A stretch of 64,000 nt of DNA from Ralstonia sp. NFACC01 (GTDB lineage Bacteria > Pseudomonadota > Gammaproteobacteria > Burkholderiales > Burkholderiaceae), in contig NZ_FOWV01000006.1 in assembly GCF_900115545.1 (NCBI RefSeq), forward strand, positions 173,235 to 237,234, read 5' to 3'. The position numbers were made by a program, and so were the translations under genes. The notes beneath the pieces are model-generated. The model saw nothing but the letters and a program-made list of their open reading frames with translations. It searched no databases and was not told where the DNA came from. Below are positions 37,715-45,876 of the stretch, one piece after another. Each line of letters begins with the position of its first letter. Positions within the stretch are counted from its first letter, which is position 1.

Positions 37715-38509
37715 CTAACTGCGCGTGAGTTGTTGCAACACGGCCTGCACCTCGCCGTTGCACACGCGGCTCATGCGCTCCTGCTCGCGCGGGGTATCGA
37801 TCTGTTCGTGCGCCTGCAAGCCGAGTTCGATCAGCGATTGCGCGCGGGGCAGCCAATGGCGCGTGAGCGCTGCCTGCAAATCTGCGGCAATGCGGTCCGG
37901 GTCTCCAAAGTAGAGCCGGCCGCCGTATTCGCTCTCGATCTCCTTGCGGATCACCTCGGCGGCGTGCGGCAGCACCGCGCGGTTCACAGCGACGTGCCGC
38001 AATTCGTGCTCGCGGATAGCGTTGTATGCACATGTGCCCGGCGCGAATTCGCGCGCCACGGTGACCCGAAAATTGTTCAGCAACAGCTCGACTGAGATAG
38101 ACGGCCGCAGGCAGGTCGTGGCTGGCTGGGTGGCGATGGCCATGTAGCGGCTGTTGACGTCGAAGCGCGCGACCAGCGTCGCGTACGTCTTGCCCAGCAC
38201 GCGCGCTGAGCGGTCGTATGGCGGTGCCTCCGCGGTGAGTTGTTCCACCGAGCGATCGTTGGAGAAGGACAGCGGCGTTTCGATGGCACGCACCTCCACG
38301 CGCATCGGGCCGAGCGCCTGGTCGCATGCCTTTAGCCAGTGCGATTTGTTGGCATTGAGTGCGGATGCGCCCGCCGCGCCGGTTGCGGCGGCGACATTTT
38401 CGATCGGCGCAAAACGCACGTCGGCGAGCCTCAGCCGATGCAGCCGACTCCACTGCCAAGCGCCGACCGCCACGGCCAGCACCACACCCAATACCACCAC
38501 CCGACGCAT
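37715..38509 (-). CDS. Unknown exported or membrane-anchored protein with HExxH motif
   Basis: The 264-aa protein starts with an N-terminal hydrophobic helix (MRRVVVLGVVLAVAVGAWQW), probably an uncleaved anchor or signal. Its middle part contains CAYNAIREHELRHVAVNR, where HELRH fits the HExxH zinc-peptidase motif, and two cysteines (TTCLRPS and GTCAYN) may pair. This resembles DUF922-type predicted Zn-dependent proteases, but I am not certain of the family. It lies convergent to gntK (19 bp apart) and has no informative neighbour. Confidence 0.65.
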   Translation of the reverse strand: MRRVVVLGVVLAVAVGAWQWSRLHRLRLADVRFAPIENVAAATGAAGASALNANKSHWLKACDQALGPMRVEVRAIETPLSFSNDRSVEQLTAEAPPYDRSARVLGKTYATLVARFDVNSRYMAIATQPATTCLRPSISVELLLNNFRVTVAREFAPGTCAYNAIREHELRHVAVNRAVLPHAAEVIRKEIESEYGGRLYFGDPDRIAADLQAALTRHWLPRAQSLIELGLQAHEQIDTPREQERMSRVCNGEVQAVLQQLTRS

Positions 38510-38566
38510 GCTGGGCTCCCCGTTTGCGCATCCCGACTGGGCTACGCAGGGGCGCCGCAGGTCAGG

Positions 38567-39538
38567 TCATGCCGGTGTCAGTGCCACCGGTTCTCGATTC
38601 TCATGTTGGGCGGCAATCAGTCGTCTGATCTGCTCGCCCGATCGTTTGAGCGCTACGCGCGCCTCTGGAAGGAAAGGATAGAAGATCGGCCACACGTGCG
38701 GAAGCCGCCGCCCCATTTCTACCGAAACGGATACCCCGGCCGCCCGCGCGCGCTCGGCCATTCGGAGGGTATCGTCGCGTAGCACCTCGCTGGTGCTGAC
38801 ATAGCAGTGCAGTGTGGGCAGGCCCGTGAAATCGGCGTACAGCGGCGAGGCGAGCGGATGGTCCGTCGGTGCGCCCGAATCGCCAAGGTACAACGCCGCA
38901 CCATGCGCCATCCACGCGCCGCGAAACATCACGTCGGATTCATCGTTGTCGATCAGGCTCTGGCCGGTGGCTGCCAGGTCCGTCCACGGCGAATACAGCA
39001 CCGCGCCGGCCGGCAGCGGGTCCGCCGCATCGCGCAAGGCCACCAGCAGCGCCAACGCCAGCCCTCCCCCCGCAGAATCGCCCGCCACCACAATGCGCGA
39101 TGGTGCCACGCCCTGCGCCAGCAGCGTGCGATACGTAAAGAGCGCATCTTCCACCGGCGCGGGAAATGGATGCTCAGGTGCCAACCGGTAGTCCGGCACG
39201 CACACACGGGCCTGCGCATGGGTGGCAAGACCAATGGTGATCGGGCGATGTGTGCGGGGGCTGCAGAAAAAATAGCCTCCGCCATGCAGATAAAGGACGA
39301 CGGGCGCGTCTTCATGCAGGTCCGGATCAGCGGGTTCGATCCATTCGCCGGTGAGGCCATCGTCGTGGGTCCCAAGAGCCGGCACGATGCGCCAATCCGG
39401 CGGCAATTCCACGGGCGAAGGCATCTTGCGCTTCTCGGCATGCAGGCGCGTGGCGATGGGATCGAACGGCTCCCGCTCGGTCGGCTTCTTGACCTGGTTG
39501 CGCACCATCCTCGAGACGACCCAGTTCTGCCAGCTCAT
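38567..39538 (-). CDS. Alpha/beta hydrolase of the hormone-sensitive lipase family
   Basis: The 323-aa protein has the HSL-type oxyanion motif YLHGGGYFF, the nucleophile motif VVAGDSAGGGLAL (GDSAGG) and a late His in RRLPHVWPIF. The catalytic acid is likely the Asp in the STSEVLRDDTLRM segment. Such enzymes are short-chain esterases or acetyl hydrolases in the cytoplasm. The TetR-like gene that starts at 40339 lies just upstream on the same strand and may control it. Confidence 0.88.
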   Translation of the reverse strand: MSWQNWVVSRMVRNQVKKPTEREPFDPIATRLHAEKRKMPSPVELPPDWRIVPALGTHDDGLTGEWIEPADPDLHEDAPVVLYLHGGGYFFCSPRTHRPITIGLATHAQARVCVPDYRLAPEHPFPAPVEDALFTYRTLLAQGVAPSRIVVAGDSAGGGLALALLVALRDAADPLPAGAVLYSPWTDLAATGQSLIDNDESDVMFRGAWMAHGAALYLGDSGAPTDHPLASPLYADFTGLPTLHCYVSTSEVLRDDTLRMAERARAAGVSVSVEMGRRLPHVWPIFYPFLPEARVALKRSGEQIRRLIAAQHENREPVALTPA

Positions 39539-39658
39539 CGCGCAACCCTCCGCTGCAAAGTCCCAGCCTAGCGAGGATGCGCTGCCCAGACAATCGGTTC
39601 ACACCCTGCTGGAACGCGGGTGTCCCCATATGGCAACGCCATCGCGCAGGCCGTAGCG

Positions 39659-40339
39659 TCAAACCACGTCAGGGTTCGCAGCCAGGGCACGCAGGCACAG
39701 GCGCTCCATCTCGCTGATCCATACCTCGGTTGCGGGCGGCCCGTCCTGCAGCAGCACGCGGTAGCGACGTGCGCCCCAGATGGCTTGCAGCATCGTCTGC
39801 ACGAGTGCGTCGTCTGGCCGGGCAGGCAGATCGGGGCACGCGTCCAGCGCTTGGCGCCAGGCTGCGCTCAGTTCATCGAAGAAGCGCAAATGATGCTTGG
39901 GCTCGGCAATGCGGTCTTCACGCATCAGCATGGCGTGATCAAAGTACGGCGGATCGAGCGCCGGATCGCCGCAACTCAGCCTCACGAGGTGACGCACGCG
40001 GGCTGTCCAGGAGGCATCGATGCGTTCCGTCACCTCGCTCTGAATGCGGGCCAGCAGCACCTCGATGGTGTGCCGGACGTAGCCTGAGAGCAGCGCCTCC
40101 TTGTTCGGGAAGTACTCATACAGCGTGCCGACCGAGCAACCGGCTTCCAATGCCACCGCCCGCGTGGTCGCTGCCTGTGCGCCGTCGCGCCGCCAAATCC
40201 GAACAAATGCCTCGTAGATGGCCTGCACGGTGAACTTGGCGCGGCGCTGCGACGGCCGCTTCAGCGGTTTGGCGCGGGCGCTTTCGGCCTGCCCGTTTCC
40301 GAACCCGGCACCCGCCTGCCGACGATAGAGTGAAGCCAT
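39659..40339 (-). CDS. TetR/AcrR family transcriptional regulator
   Basis: The 226-aa protein has a basic N-terminus and a TetR HTH: FTVQAIYEAFVRIWRRDGAQAATTRAVALEAGCSVGTLYEYFPNKEALL. The remainder is a helical ligand domain. It is divergent from a DUF2855 gene with only 33 bp between the start codons, so it very likely represses that gene and itself. It also precedes the alpha/beta hydrolase gene on the same strand by about 120 bp and may share its control. Confidence 0.88.
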   Translation of the reverse strand: MASLYRRQAGAGFGNGQAESARAKPLKRPSQRRAKFTVQAIYEAFVRIWRRDGAQAATTRAVALEAGCSVGTLYEYFPNKEALLSGYVRHTIEVLLARIQSEVTERIDASWTARVRHLVRLSCGDPALDPPYFDHAMLMREDRIAEPKHHLRFFDELSAAWRQALDACPDLPARPDDALVQTMLQAIWGARRYRVLLQDGPPATEVWISEMERLCLRALAANPDVV

Positions 40340-40372
40340 CCGCCCATCAATCCCGAGAATGGAGAAGACACC

Positions 40373-41470
40373 ATGAACGCCCCGTACCAGCGGCTCTTCA
40401 CGCGCAAGGATGCCCTAAACGAAAGCCGCCTGGAAAGCGCCGACACCGCGCCCGCCGCGGCGCCCGGCGAAGTCGTGCTGCGCCTGGACCGCTTTGCCCT
40501 CACTACCAACAACATCACCTACGCAGCCTTTGGCGACGCCATGCAGTACTGGTCGTTTTTTCCCACCGGCCACGATGGCTGGGGCCATATGCCTGTGTGG
40601 GGCTTTGCCGATGTGGTCAGCTCCGCCGTGGAAGGCGTCGACGTCGGCGAGCGCTTCTACGGCTACTTCCCGATCGCCACACATCTGCGCATGCAGCCCG
40701 AACGCGTCACGCCACGCGGCTTCTACGACGGCGCCGCGCATCGTCAGGCGCTCGTCTCCGCCTACAACCAATACACGCGCGTGTCGCAAGACGCCGCCTA
40801 CGAGGCAGCGCTGGAGGACTACCAGATCCTCTATCGGCCGTTGTTCATCACGTCGTTCATGCTGGCGGATTTCCTGGTGGACAACGCTTTCTTCGGCGCG
40901 CGGCGCCTGGTCTTTTCCAGCGCATCGAGCAAAACGGCGTACGGCACCGCGTTCTGCCTGCAAGACACCCAAGGGCTCACGCTCACCGCGCTCACTTCTG
41001 GCGGCAATCGCGCGTTTGTCGATGGCCTTGGCTGCTACCACGATAGCGTCACGTACGATGCACTCGACACGCTCACAACTGACGTTCCCACACTCTACGT
41101 CGATTTCTCCGGCGACACGGCGTTGCGCCGGCGCGTGCATGAACACTTTGGCGACGCGCTCGTCTACGACTGCTTTGCGGGATCGGCGCAAAACACGGAT
41201 TTCATCCAGGCCGCCGACTTGCCTGGCCCCGCGCCGCAGTTCTACTTCGCGCCCGTGCAAATCCGCAAGCGCAACGCCGACTGGGGGCCCGCCGTCGTCA
41301 CCGAAAAGTTCAACGCCGCGCAGCGGCGCTTCATCCACCACGTGCGTGACCCAAAGCACGGTTGGCTCACGCTGATCCAGGAGCACGGCATGCCCGCAGC
41401 TCAGGCGCGCATTGCCGCACTGCATGCCGGCCGCACACACCCACGCGAGGGTTATGTCATCCGACTTTGA
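40373..41470 (+). CDS. DUF2855 family protein
   Basis: The 365-aa protein matches DUF2855: LRLDRFALTTNNITYAAFGDAMQYWSFFP, WGHMPVWGFADVVSSAVEGVDVGERFYGYFP, LVFSSASSKTAYGTAFCL and RNADWGPAVVTEKFNAA. The N-terminal layout (LRLDRFALTTNNITYAAFG) and a Rossmann-like SSASSKTAYG recall medium-chain reductase folds, so a reductase-like role is possible but not established. GGAGAAG precedes the ATG. It is divergent from a TetR regulator across 33 bp, which suggests inducible expression in response to a small molecule. Confidence 0.85.
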   Translation: MNAPYQRLFTRKDALNESRLESADTAPAAAPGEVVLRLDRFALTTNNITYAAFGDAMQYWSFFPTGHDGWGHMPVWGFADVVSSAVEGVDVGERFYGYFPIATHLRMQPERVTPRGFYDGAAHRQALVSAYNQYTRVSQDAAYEAALEDYQILYRPLFITSFMLADFLVDNAFFGARRLVFSSASSKTAYGTAFCLQDTQGLTLTALTSGGNRAFVDGLGCYHDSVTYDALDTLTTDVPTLYVDFSGDTALRRRVHEHFGDALVYDCFAGSAQNTDFIQAADLPGPAPQFYFAPVQIRKRNADWGPAVVTEKFNAAQRRFIHHVRDPKHGWLTLIQEHGMPAAQARIAALHAGRTHPREGYVIRL

Positions 41471-41529
41471 GACCGCCCTGCCATCGCGCCAAGGTCGAGC
41501 TTGGCATTTCCTTGCCCCGGCACATGACA

Positions 41530-41570
41530 AACAATCTATAAATTTATATATTATTGGAATCTAGATTGTT
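41530..41570. promoter_or_regulatory. Operator-like inverted repeat upstream of the YeeE/TsdA operon
   Basis: AACAATCTA (41530-41538) and TAGATTGTT (41562-41570) are perfect 9-bp arms with a 23-bp AT-rich spacer that contains the self-complementary TATAAATTTATA (41537-41548). The whole block ends 20 bp before the first gene and overlaps the likely -10 (TATAAA or TATATT). Its AT-rich, two-tier symmetry is what one expects of an operator for a sulfur-responsive repressor such as the BigR/SqrR type. Confidence 0.5.
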
Positions 41571-41590
41571 CTCTGCCCCACCCCTTTCCC

Positions 41591-42025
41591 ATGTCGATCG
41601 ATTTCGCACATTTCACCCCGGGCGCGGCCCTCGTCGGCGGCCTCATCATCGGGCTGGCGGCGGCCGTGCTGATACTGGGCATGGGCCGCATTGCCGGCAT
41701 CAGCGGCATCCTCGGCGGGCTGTTGTTGCGTCCGCAGGGCGATATGGATTGGCGCATCGCGTTCCTGATCGGCCTGATGGGGGCGCCGGTGATTGCCGCA
41801 CTGCTTGGTCGCCCTGTGGTTCCTGACATCGCCGCCGGCTGGGGCGAGGTGCTGGCGGCAGGCTTCCTGGTCGGCATCGGCACACGCTACGCAGGTGGCT
41901 GCACGAGCGGCCACGGCGTCTGCGGGTTGTCGCGCGGCTCGGTTCGCTCGCTGGTGGCCACGGTCACCTTCATGACCGCTGGCATCGTCACCGTGTTCGT
42001 CGTACGCCACGTGGTGGGAGGCTGA
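41591..42025 (+). CDS. YeeE/YedE family transporter, first half
   Basis: The 144-aa protein is a four-helix YeeE/YedE half-transporter with the family core GTRYAGGCTSGHGVCGLSRGS; the Cys in GGCTSGHG is the conserved cysteine that binds thiosulfate in YeeE. Helices include ALVGGLIIGLAAAVLILGMG and GEVLAAGFLVGIG. Together with the next gene it makes the equivalent of one full-length YeeE, an inner-membrane thiosulfate/sulfur-compound importer. It is 1 bp from the next gene and co-directional with tsdA. Confidence 0.88.
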   Translation: MSIDFAHFTPGAALVGGLIIGLAAAVLILGMGRIAGISGILGGLLLRPQGDMDWRIAFLIGLMGAPVIAALLGRPVVPDIAAGWGEVLAAGFLVGIGTRYAGGCTSGHGVCGLSRGSVRSLVATVTFMTAGIVTVFVVRHVVGG

Positions 42026-42026
42026 C

Positions 42027-42440
42027 ATGGCCATCGTGATCGCACTCGTTGCGGGCCTGCTGTTTGGCGCGGGGCTCATCGTGTCGGGCATGGCCAATCC
42101 GGCCAAGGTGCTCGGCTTTCTCGATCTGTTTGGCCAATGGGACCCTTCACTGGCGTTCGTGATGGCCGGGGCGATTGCCGTCGGCGTGGTCGCCTTCTTC
42201 GTGGCGCGGCGGCGCGGCCACTCGTGGCTTGGCACGCTGATCCAATTGCCGTCGGCCACGGGCGTGACGATGCGGCTCGTGCTGGGCAGTGCCGTGTTCG
42301 GCATCGGCTGGGGACTGGCCGGTTTCTGCCCAGGGCCGGCACTGGTGGCGCTGGGCGCAGGCGTGCCAAAGGCCGCCGGCTTTGTCGCCGCCATGCTGGC
42401 GGGCATGGCCACCTTCAATTGGCTGCAACGCAAGCGCTAG
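42027..42440 (+). CDS. YeeE/YedE family transporter, second half
   Basis: The 137-aa protein carries the second half of the fold: GLLFGAGLIVSGMANPAKVLGFLDLFGQWDPSL and VFGIGWGLAGFCPGPALVALG, with its Cys in the second conserved motif. Split two-gene YeeE/YedE pairs (sometimes called PmpA/PmpB) are common. Its function depends on pairing with the preceding gene. tsdA begins 50 bp downstream. Confidence 0.88.
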   Translation: MAIVIALVAGLLFGAGLIVSGMANPAKVLGFLDLFGQWDPSLAFVMAGAIAVGVVAFFVARRRGHSWLGTLIQLPSATGVTMRLVLGSAVFGIGWGLAGFCPGPALVALGAGVPKAAGFVAAMLAGMATFNWLQRKR

Positions 42441-42490
42441 CGGGGCGGAACCGGCGCATATAAACCGATAACGAACCTACAGGGGACAAC

Positions 42491-43300
42491 ATGACGCTCC
42501 ACAAGCTCGGTGCCGCATTGGCGCTGGTCATTGGCACATCCGCATTCGCACAAACCGCCCCGGCAACGCTGCCAGTGCCGGACGAGGCCACCATCCCCGC
42601 TGGGCCCATGGGTGACGCCATCAAGCGCGGCAAGCTGATCCTCACCGACACCAAGCGCCAGCTGCCGCACAACGTCGGCAACGGCCTGAATTGCACGAGC
42701 TGCCACCTGAACGGCGGCACGACGCCCTACGCATCGCCATGGGTCGGGCTGACCGCCGCGTTCCCGGAATACAGATCGCGCAGCGGTGCGGTCATTTCGC
42801 TGCAGCAGCGCGTGAATGATTGCTTCCAGCGGTCGATGAACGGCAAGCCCATCGCCTTCGATGGCGAAGACATGAATGCCATCCTCGCCTACATGAAATG
42901 GCTCTCCAGCGGCGTACCCGTTGGCACCAACGTGACGGGACGCGGTTTCGAGAAGATCGACACGTCCCTCGCGCCCAACCGCGAGAACGGCAAAGCCGTC
43001 TACGCCCAGCGCTGCGCAGCCTGCCATGGCGCCGAAGGCCAGGGGCTGCCCAACCCGCAAGGGGGTTACCTGATGCCCCCGTTGTGGGGCAAGGATTCGT
43101 TCAACGTGGGAGCGGGCATGGCGCGCATGTACACCGCCGCTGCCTTCGTGAAGCACAACATGCCGCTGGGCCAGGGCGGCACGCTCACCGCACAGGAGGC
43201 AGTGGACGTGGCCGCCTTCTTTACCCAACAGCCGCGCCCGGACTATGCCGCGCGCGCCAAGGACTGGCCCAAGGGCGACAAGCCGAAAGACGCGCGCTGA
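42491..43300 (+). CDS. tsdA: Diheme thiosulfate dehydrogenase
   Basis: The 269-aa periplasmic protein has a signal peptide (MTLHKLGAALALVIGTSAFA) and two c-type heme sites: C68TSCH and C175AACH. Other TsdA marks are the FPEYRSRSGAVISLQQRVNDC region, where Cys111 in NDCFQRSMNG is the expected second axial ligand of heme 1, and a Met in the C-terminal part (KHNMPLG) for heme 2. TsdA oxidises thiosulfate to tetrathionate (or the reverse) in the periplasm, passing electrons to cytochromes. It follows the YeeE/YedE pair, forming a thiosulfate uptake/oxidation operon, and is followed by a strong terminator. Confidence 0.88.
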   Translation: MTLHKLGAALALVIGTSAFAQTAPATLPVPDEATIPAGPMGDAIKRGKLILTDTKRQLPHNVGNGLNCTSCHLNGGTTPYASPWVGLTAAFPEYRSRSGAVISLQQRVNDCFQRSMNGKPIAFDGEDMNAILAYMKWLSSGVPVGTNVTGRGFEKIDTSLAPNRENGKAVYAQRCAACHGAEGQGLPNPQGGYLMPPLWGKDSFNVGAGMARMYTAAAFVKHNMPLGQGGTLTAQEAVDVAAFFTQQPRPDYAARAKDWPKGDKPKDAR

Positions 43301-43320
43301 GCGCCTCCCGCCTCAAAAGC

Positions 43321-43355
43321 AAAAAGCCTGCGACGCAACCGCCGCAGGCTTTTTT
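43321..43355. terminator. Bidirectional rho-independent terminator between tsdA and the CsgG-like gene
   Basis: A perfect stem AAAAAGCCTGCG/CGCAGGCTTTTT with a 10-base loop is flanked by A- and T-runs. It sits between two convergent genes and can serve both. Confidence 0.92.
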
Positions 43356-43384
43356 GGTTTCGCACTTCGGAGCGCTGAACGCGA

Positions 43385-44218
43385 TCAGTTGACCTTGAGC
43401 TGACCGCCACGGCCCAGGCCGCCCTTGACGTCTTGCGCCTTGTAGCTGCGCAGCGCGACGACCATCTTGTTCCAAGCGTCGATAAAGGCGACCACCGTGG
43501 CCTTGCCTTCCGGCGTGCTGGAGAAGCCGGCCAGACCGCCGCCCACGCCACCGCCAAAGCCGGCCAGCACCGCACCGTAGTTCGTGGCGGTCGAGCTGCC
43601 TTCGGCGGCTGCGATCTGCACGGCCGAGCGCACGTCGAATAGGGTCAGCGTCACGACCGAAGCCTTTGACTTCACGCTGCCAGCCAACGCGGCGATGGCG
43701 CTGTTGCCCAGCAGGCCGCCCACGGCACCCGCCACGCCGCCGATCGGCGAGTCGTTGATGATGATCTGCGGCTCCATGTAGTAGTCAGCCGCCACACGCT
43801 GGCCCTTCTGCTGCTTCGAGCCAGCACGGTATTCACCGGAGTTGCGCTGCAGATCGGTGATGCGCGACAGGCGTGCGTCGGTCTTCTGGTTGCCGATCGA
43901 CGTGATCACGAAGCAGTTCGATTGCTGCACGGCCATGCGCAGCAGCGGGTCGATGGTCGTCACCTTGGTGGCGCTGCCAAACTGGCCGTACCAGTCGGCG
44001 TTGCGGCCATCATCCATGGCGATGGTGCCCAGCGGCGAGGCGCAACGCTCGAGCGTCGGGTCTGCGCCCACGCTGGAGCCGCCGGCCGCAGCACCGCTCA
44101 CGCCGGCGTTCTGGCCGCCCGGCGTCACCATGCCGCCGCCTGCGCACGCAGCCAGGGAAGCGGTGATCAATGCCACGCCTGCGGCCTTGGCAGTGCGGCT
44201 AAGAAGATTGGTGTTCAT
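43385..44218 (-). CDS. CsgG-like lipoprotein
   Basis: The 277-aa protein has a lipoprotein signal ending in LAACAGGG (lipobox LAAC) and a CsgG-like domain: VTTIDPLLRMAVQQSNCFVITSIG, AADYYMEPQIIINDSP, SKASVVTLTLFDVRSAVQIAAAEGSSTATNYG. In curli systems CsgG forms the outer-membrane export pore; many CsgG-related lipoproteins lack curli genes nearby and are of unknown role. The Gly-rich segments differ from classic CsgG and it may not form a pore. No csgA, csgB, csgE or csgF gene is seen here. A Sel1-type lipoprotein gene lies upstream on the same strand. Confidence 0.75.
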   Translation of the reverse strand: MNTNLLSRTAKAAGVALITASLAACAGGGMVTPGGQNAGVSGAAAGGSSVGADPTLERCASPLGTIAMDDGRNADWYGQFGSATKVTTIDPLLRMAVQQSNCFVITSIGNQKTDARLSRITDLQRNSGEYRAGSKQQKGQRVAADYYMEPQIIINDSPIGGVAGAVGGLLGNSAIAALAGSVKSKASVVTLTLFDVRSAVQIAAAEGSSTATNYGAVLAGFGGGVGGGLAGFSSTPEGKATVVAFIDAWNKMVVALRSYKAQDVKGGLGRGGQLKVN

Positions 44219-44371
44219 ATTGTTGTGTGGCTCACATTGAGTCGATGTTCGGCTTATGCGTCCTGCGACTCAATAAGCCCCCCTTGATCAGGCGTGCGAG
44301 GTGTGCAACAGGCTTTCCCCCTCCCCGAACTGCCTTGAAACGCTTTGAAACGGATGACTGCGGTGCCTCTC

Positions 44372-44953
44372 TCAGTACCAGTACCAGCTCGTCTGGCGCC
44401 AGACGCCGAGGTACGGATAACCGGAATACCAATAGCCGTAGTAGGTGCTGCGCCATTGCGCGCGCCACTTGTAGTCGTCTTCGTCGGATTTCTTGGCGGC
44501 GCGTGCTTGCTCAAGCAGCTTCTTGGATTCCTTGTCGCCACGGCTCACGGCAATCGAGAGCCATTTTTCGGCTTCGCGCGGGTCGGAGCCCATCTCTTCC
44601 AGCCCGAACAGGTAGAACGCGCCGAGCGCCTTCTGCGCCTGCAGGTTGCCGTGCTCGGCCGCCTCGCGCATCCAGTTCAGTGCCTGGTAGCTGTCCTGGC
44701 GGACGCCGTCACCGCGGAAATAGCGCAGACCCAGGTCGTAAGCGGCCTTGGGCTCTCGCTTGGCAACTTCCTTGAGCGCAGTAATGCGCGGATCTTCGTC
44801 AGGGATATTCGCCTGGTCAAACGCCACCTGGGCTTTCGGCCGATCGGCACAGCCACGGTCGTCGCACACCCGTACCACATCGCTGGGCGGCTGCGGCTGG
44901 GCACACGCTGCCAGCAGTGACACGACTCCCAACATCAGCAAACGATTCCGCAT
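44372..44953 (-). CDS. Sel1-repeat lipoprotein
   Basis: The 193-aa protein has a lipobox (LLAACAQP) and two Sel1-like TPR repeats: AAYDLGLRYFRGDGVRQDSYQALNWMREAAEHG and AQKALGAFYLFGLEEMGSDPREAEKWLSIAVSRG. Charged residues follow and the C-terminus is Tyr/Trp-rich (YYGYWYSGYPYLGVWRQTSWYWY). Sel1 proteins act as protein-protein scaffolds in envelope processes. It lies upstream of the CsgG-like lipoprotein gene on the same strand, and the two lipoproteins may act together. Confidence 0.85.
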   Translation of the reverse strand: MRNRLLMLGVVSLLAACAQPQPPSDVVRVCDDRGCADRPKAQVAFDQANIPDEDPRITALKEVAKREPKAAYDLGLRYFRGDGVRQDSYQALNWMREAAEHGNLQAQKALGAFYLFGLEEMGSDPREAEKWLSIAVSRGDKESKKLLEQARAAKKSDEDDYKWRAQWRSTYYGYWYSGYPYLGVWRQTSWYWY

Positions 44954-45281
44954 TCGCCTGACCCTTTCTTTTATTGTTGCTGTTGATCGAGAGAAACTCC
45001 GCTGACAACCTGGTCAGTGCCGGTGGTTTTTGCGATCCCGTCCGCAAAACCGGCGCCCCCAATATTGGCTGCACAACGCTTTCTCTTCCGCGTGCCCATA
45101 GGATTTGCGGGCACATGATATAGATCGGTCTACTTTAGCGGGAAGCGCGTGCCGTTGTGTTATCAAAGCGTAAAGCTGACGCGGCAACAACACTCTGCAA
45201 CCGACCGTGTTTGGGCCCAATCCCCAGGCCGCAATAAGGGGCCGATGCTAAGATGCGGCTCAGCAATCAGGAGAGGTGGCA
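44954..45281. other. Divergent intergenic region between Sel1-lipoprotein and TetR genes
   Basis: This 328-bp stretch has no gene. It contains a perfect inverted repeat GTGCCC/GGGCAC (45092-45097 and 45109-45114, spacer 11) and TAGATCGGTCTA (45121-45132), a TetR-style near-palindrome with TAGA/TCTA arms, which could be the operator for the TetR gene starting at 45282. Confidence 0.45.
45121..45132. promoter_or_regulatory. Candidate TetR operator upstream of the TetR gene at 45282
   Basis: TAGATCGGTCTA has TAGA/TCTA arms and a near-symmetric CG centre, a form common among TetR-family operators. It lies 150 bp before the gene, on the divergent side. Confidence 0.3.
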
Positions 45282-45860
45282 ATGCGCGCAAGCAAGCGCC
45301 AACAGGTGGTGGACAAGGCCGGCGAACTGTTTTCCAAGCACGGCTTTCACCCCGTGGGCGTCGATTGGATCATCGACGAATCCGGCGTCGCCCGTATGAC
45401 GCTGTACCGGCACTTTGCCGGCAAGGAAGATCTGATCAAGGAAGTGCTCGAGCAGCGCTATACCTTCGTCATGGGCAGCATTGCCGAAAAGCTCAGCCCC
45501 ATGCACGACGCCACCGCCCGCCTCAAGGGCATCTTCGAGTGGTACGGCGCATGGTTCCGCACTCCCGAATTTGCGGGCTGCCTGTTCGAGCGCGCGCTGG
45601 CTGAGTTTGGCGCCACCTGCCCCAAGGTGACCGACGTGGCGGTGCGCTACCGCGACGATCTGCTCGCCATGATGGAAACGCTGCTCAAGGATGTGGTGCC
45701 TGCCAATACGGCGCGGCAGCTTGCCGGGGTGTACGTGATGCTGCTGTCGGGCGCCACGGCCGACGCCCGCGCAATTGGCGATCCGTCCGCCGCGTCACAG
45801 GCCTGGCACGCCGCAGAAACCCTTCTGAATCAGGCCAGGGCCGCCACCGAAGCTGCCTGA
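45282..45860 (+). CDS. TetR/AcrR family transcriptional regulator
   Basis: The 192-aa protein starts MRASKRQQVVDKAGELFSKHGFHPVGVDWIIDESGVARMTLYRHFAGKEDLI, a TetR HTH, and has a C-terminal domain with FERALAEFG. GGAGAGG precedes the ATG at 45282; a GTG two codons upstream is less likely. Target genes are unknown; the gene stands alone and converges with the glycosyltransferase gene of the polyene cluster. Confidence 0.88.
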   Translation: MRASKRQQVVDKAGELFSKHGFHPVGVDWIIDESGVARMTLYRHFAGKEDLIKEVLEQRYTFVMGSIAEKLSPMHDATARLKGIFEWYGAWFRTPEFAGCLFERALAEFGATCPKVTDVAVRYRDDLLAMMETLLKDVVPANTARQLAGVYVMLLSGATADARAIGDPSAASQAWHAAETLLNQARAATEAA

Positions 45861-45876
45861 ACCCAGCCGCCGCAGC

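Noticed and set aside
43385-44218. A curli secretion system
   Set aside because: Only a CsgG-like lipoprotein is present; no CsgA, CsgB, CsgE or CsgF-like gene was found in the window.
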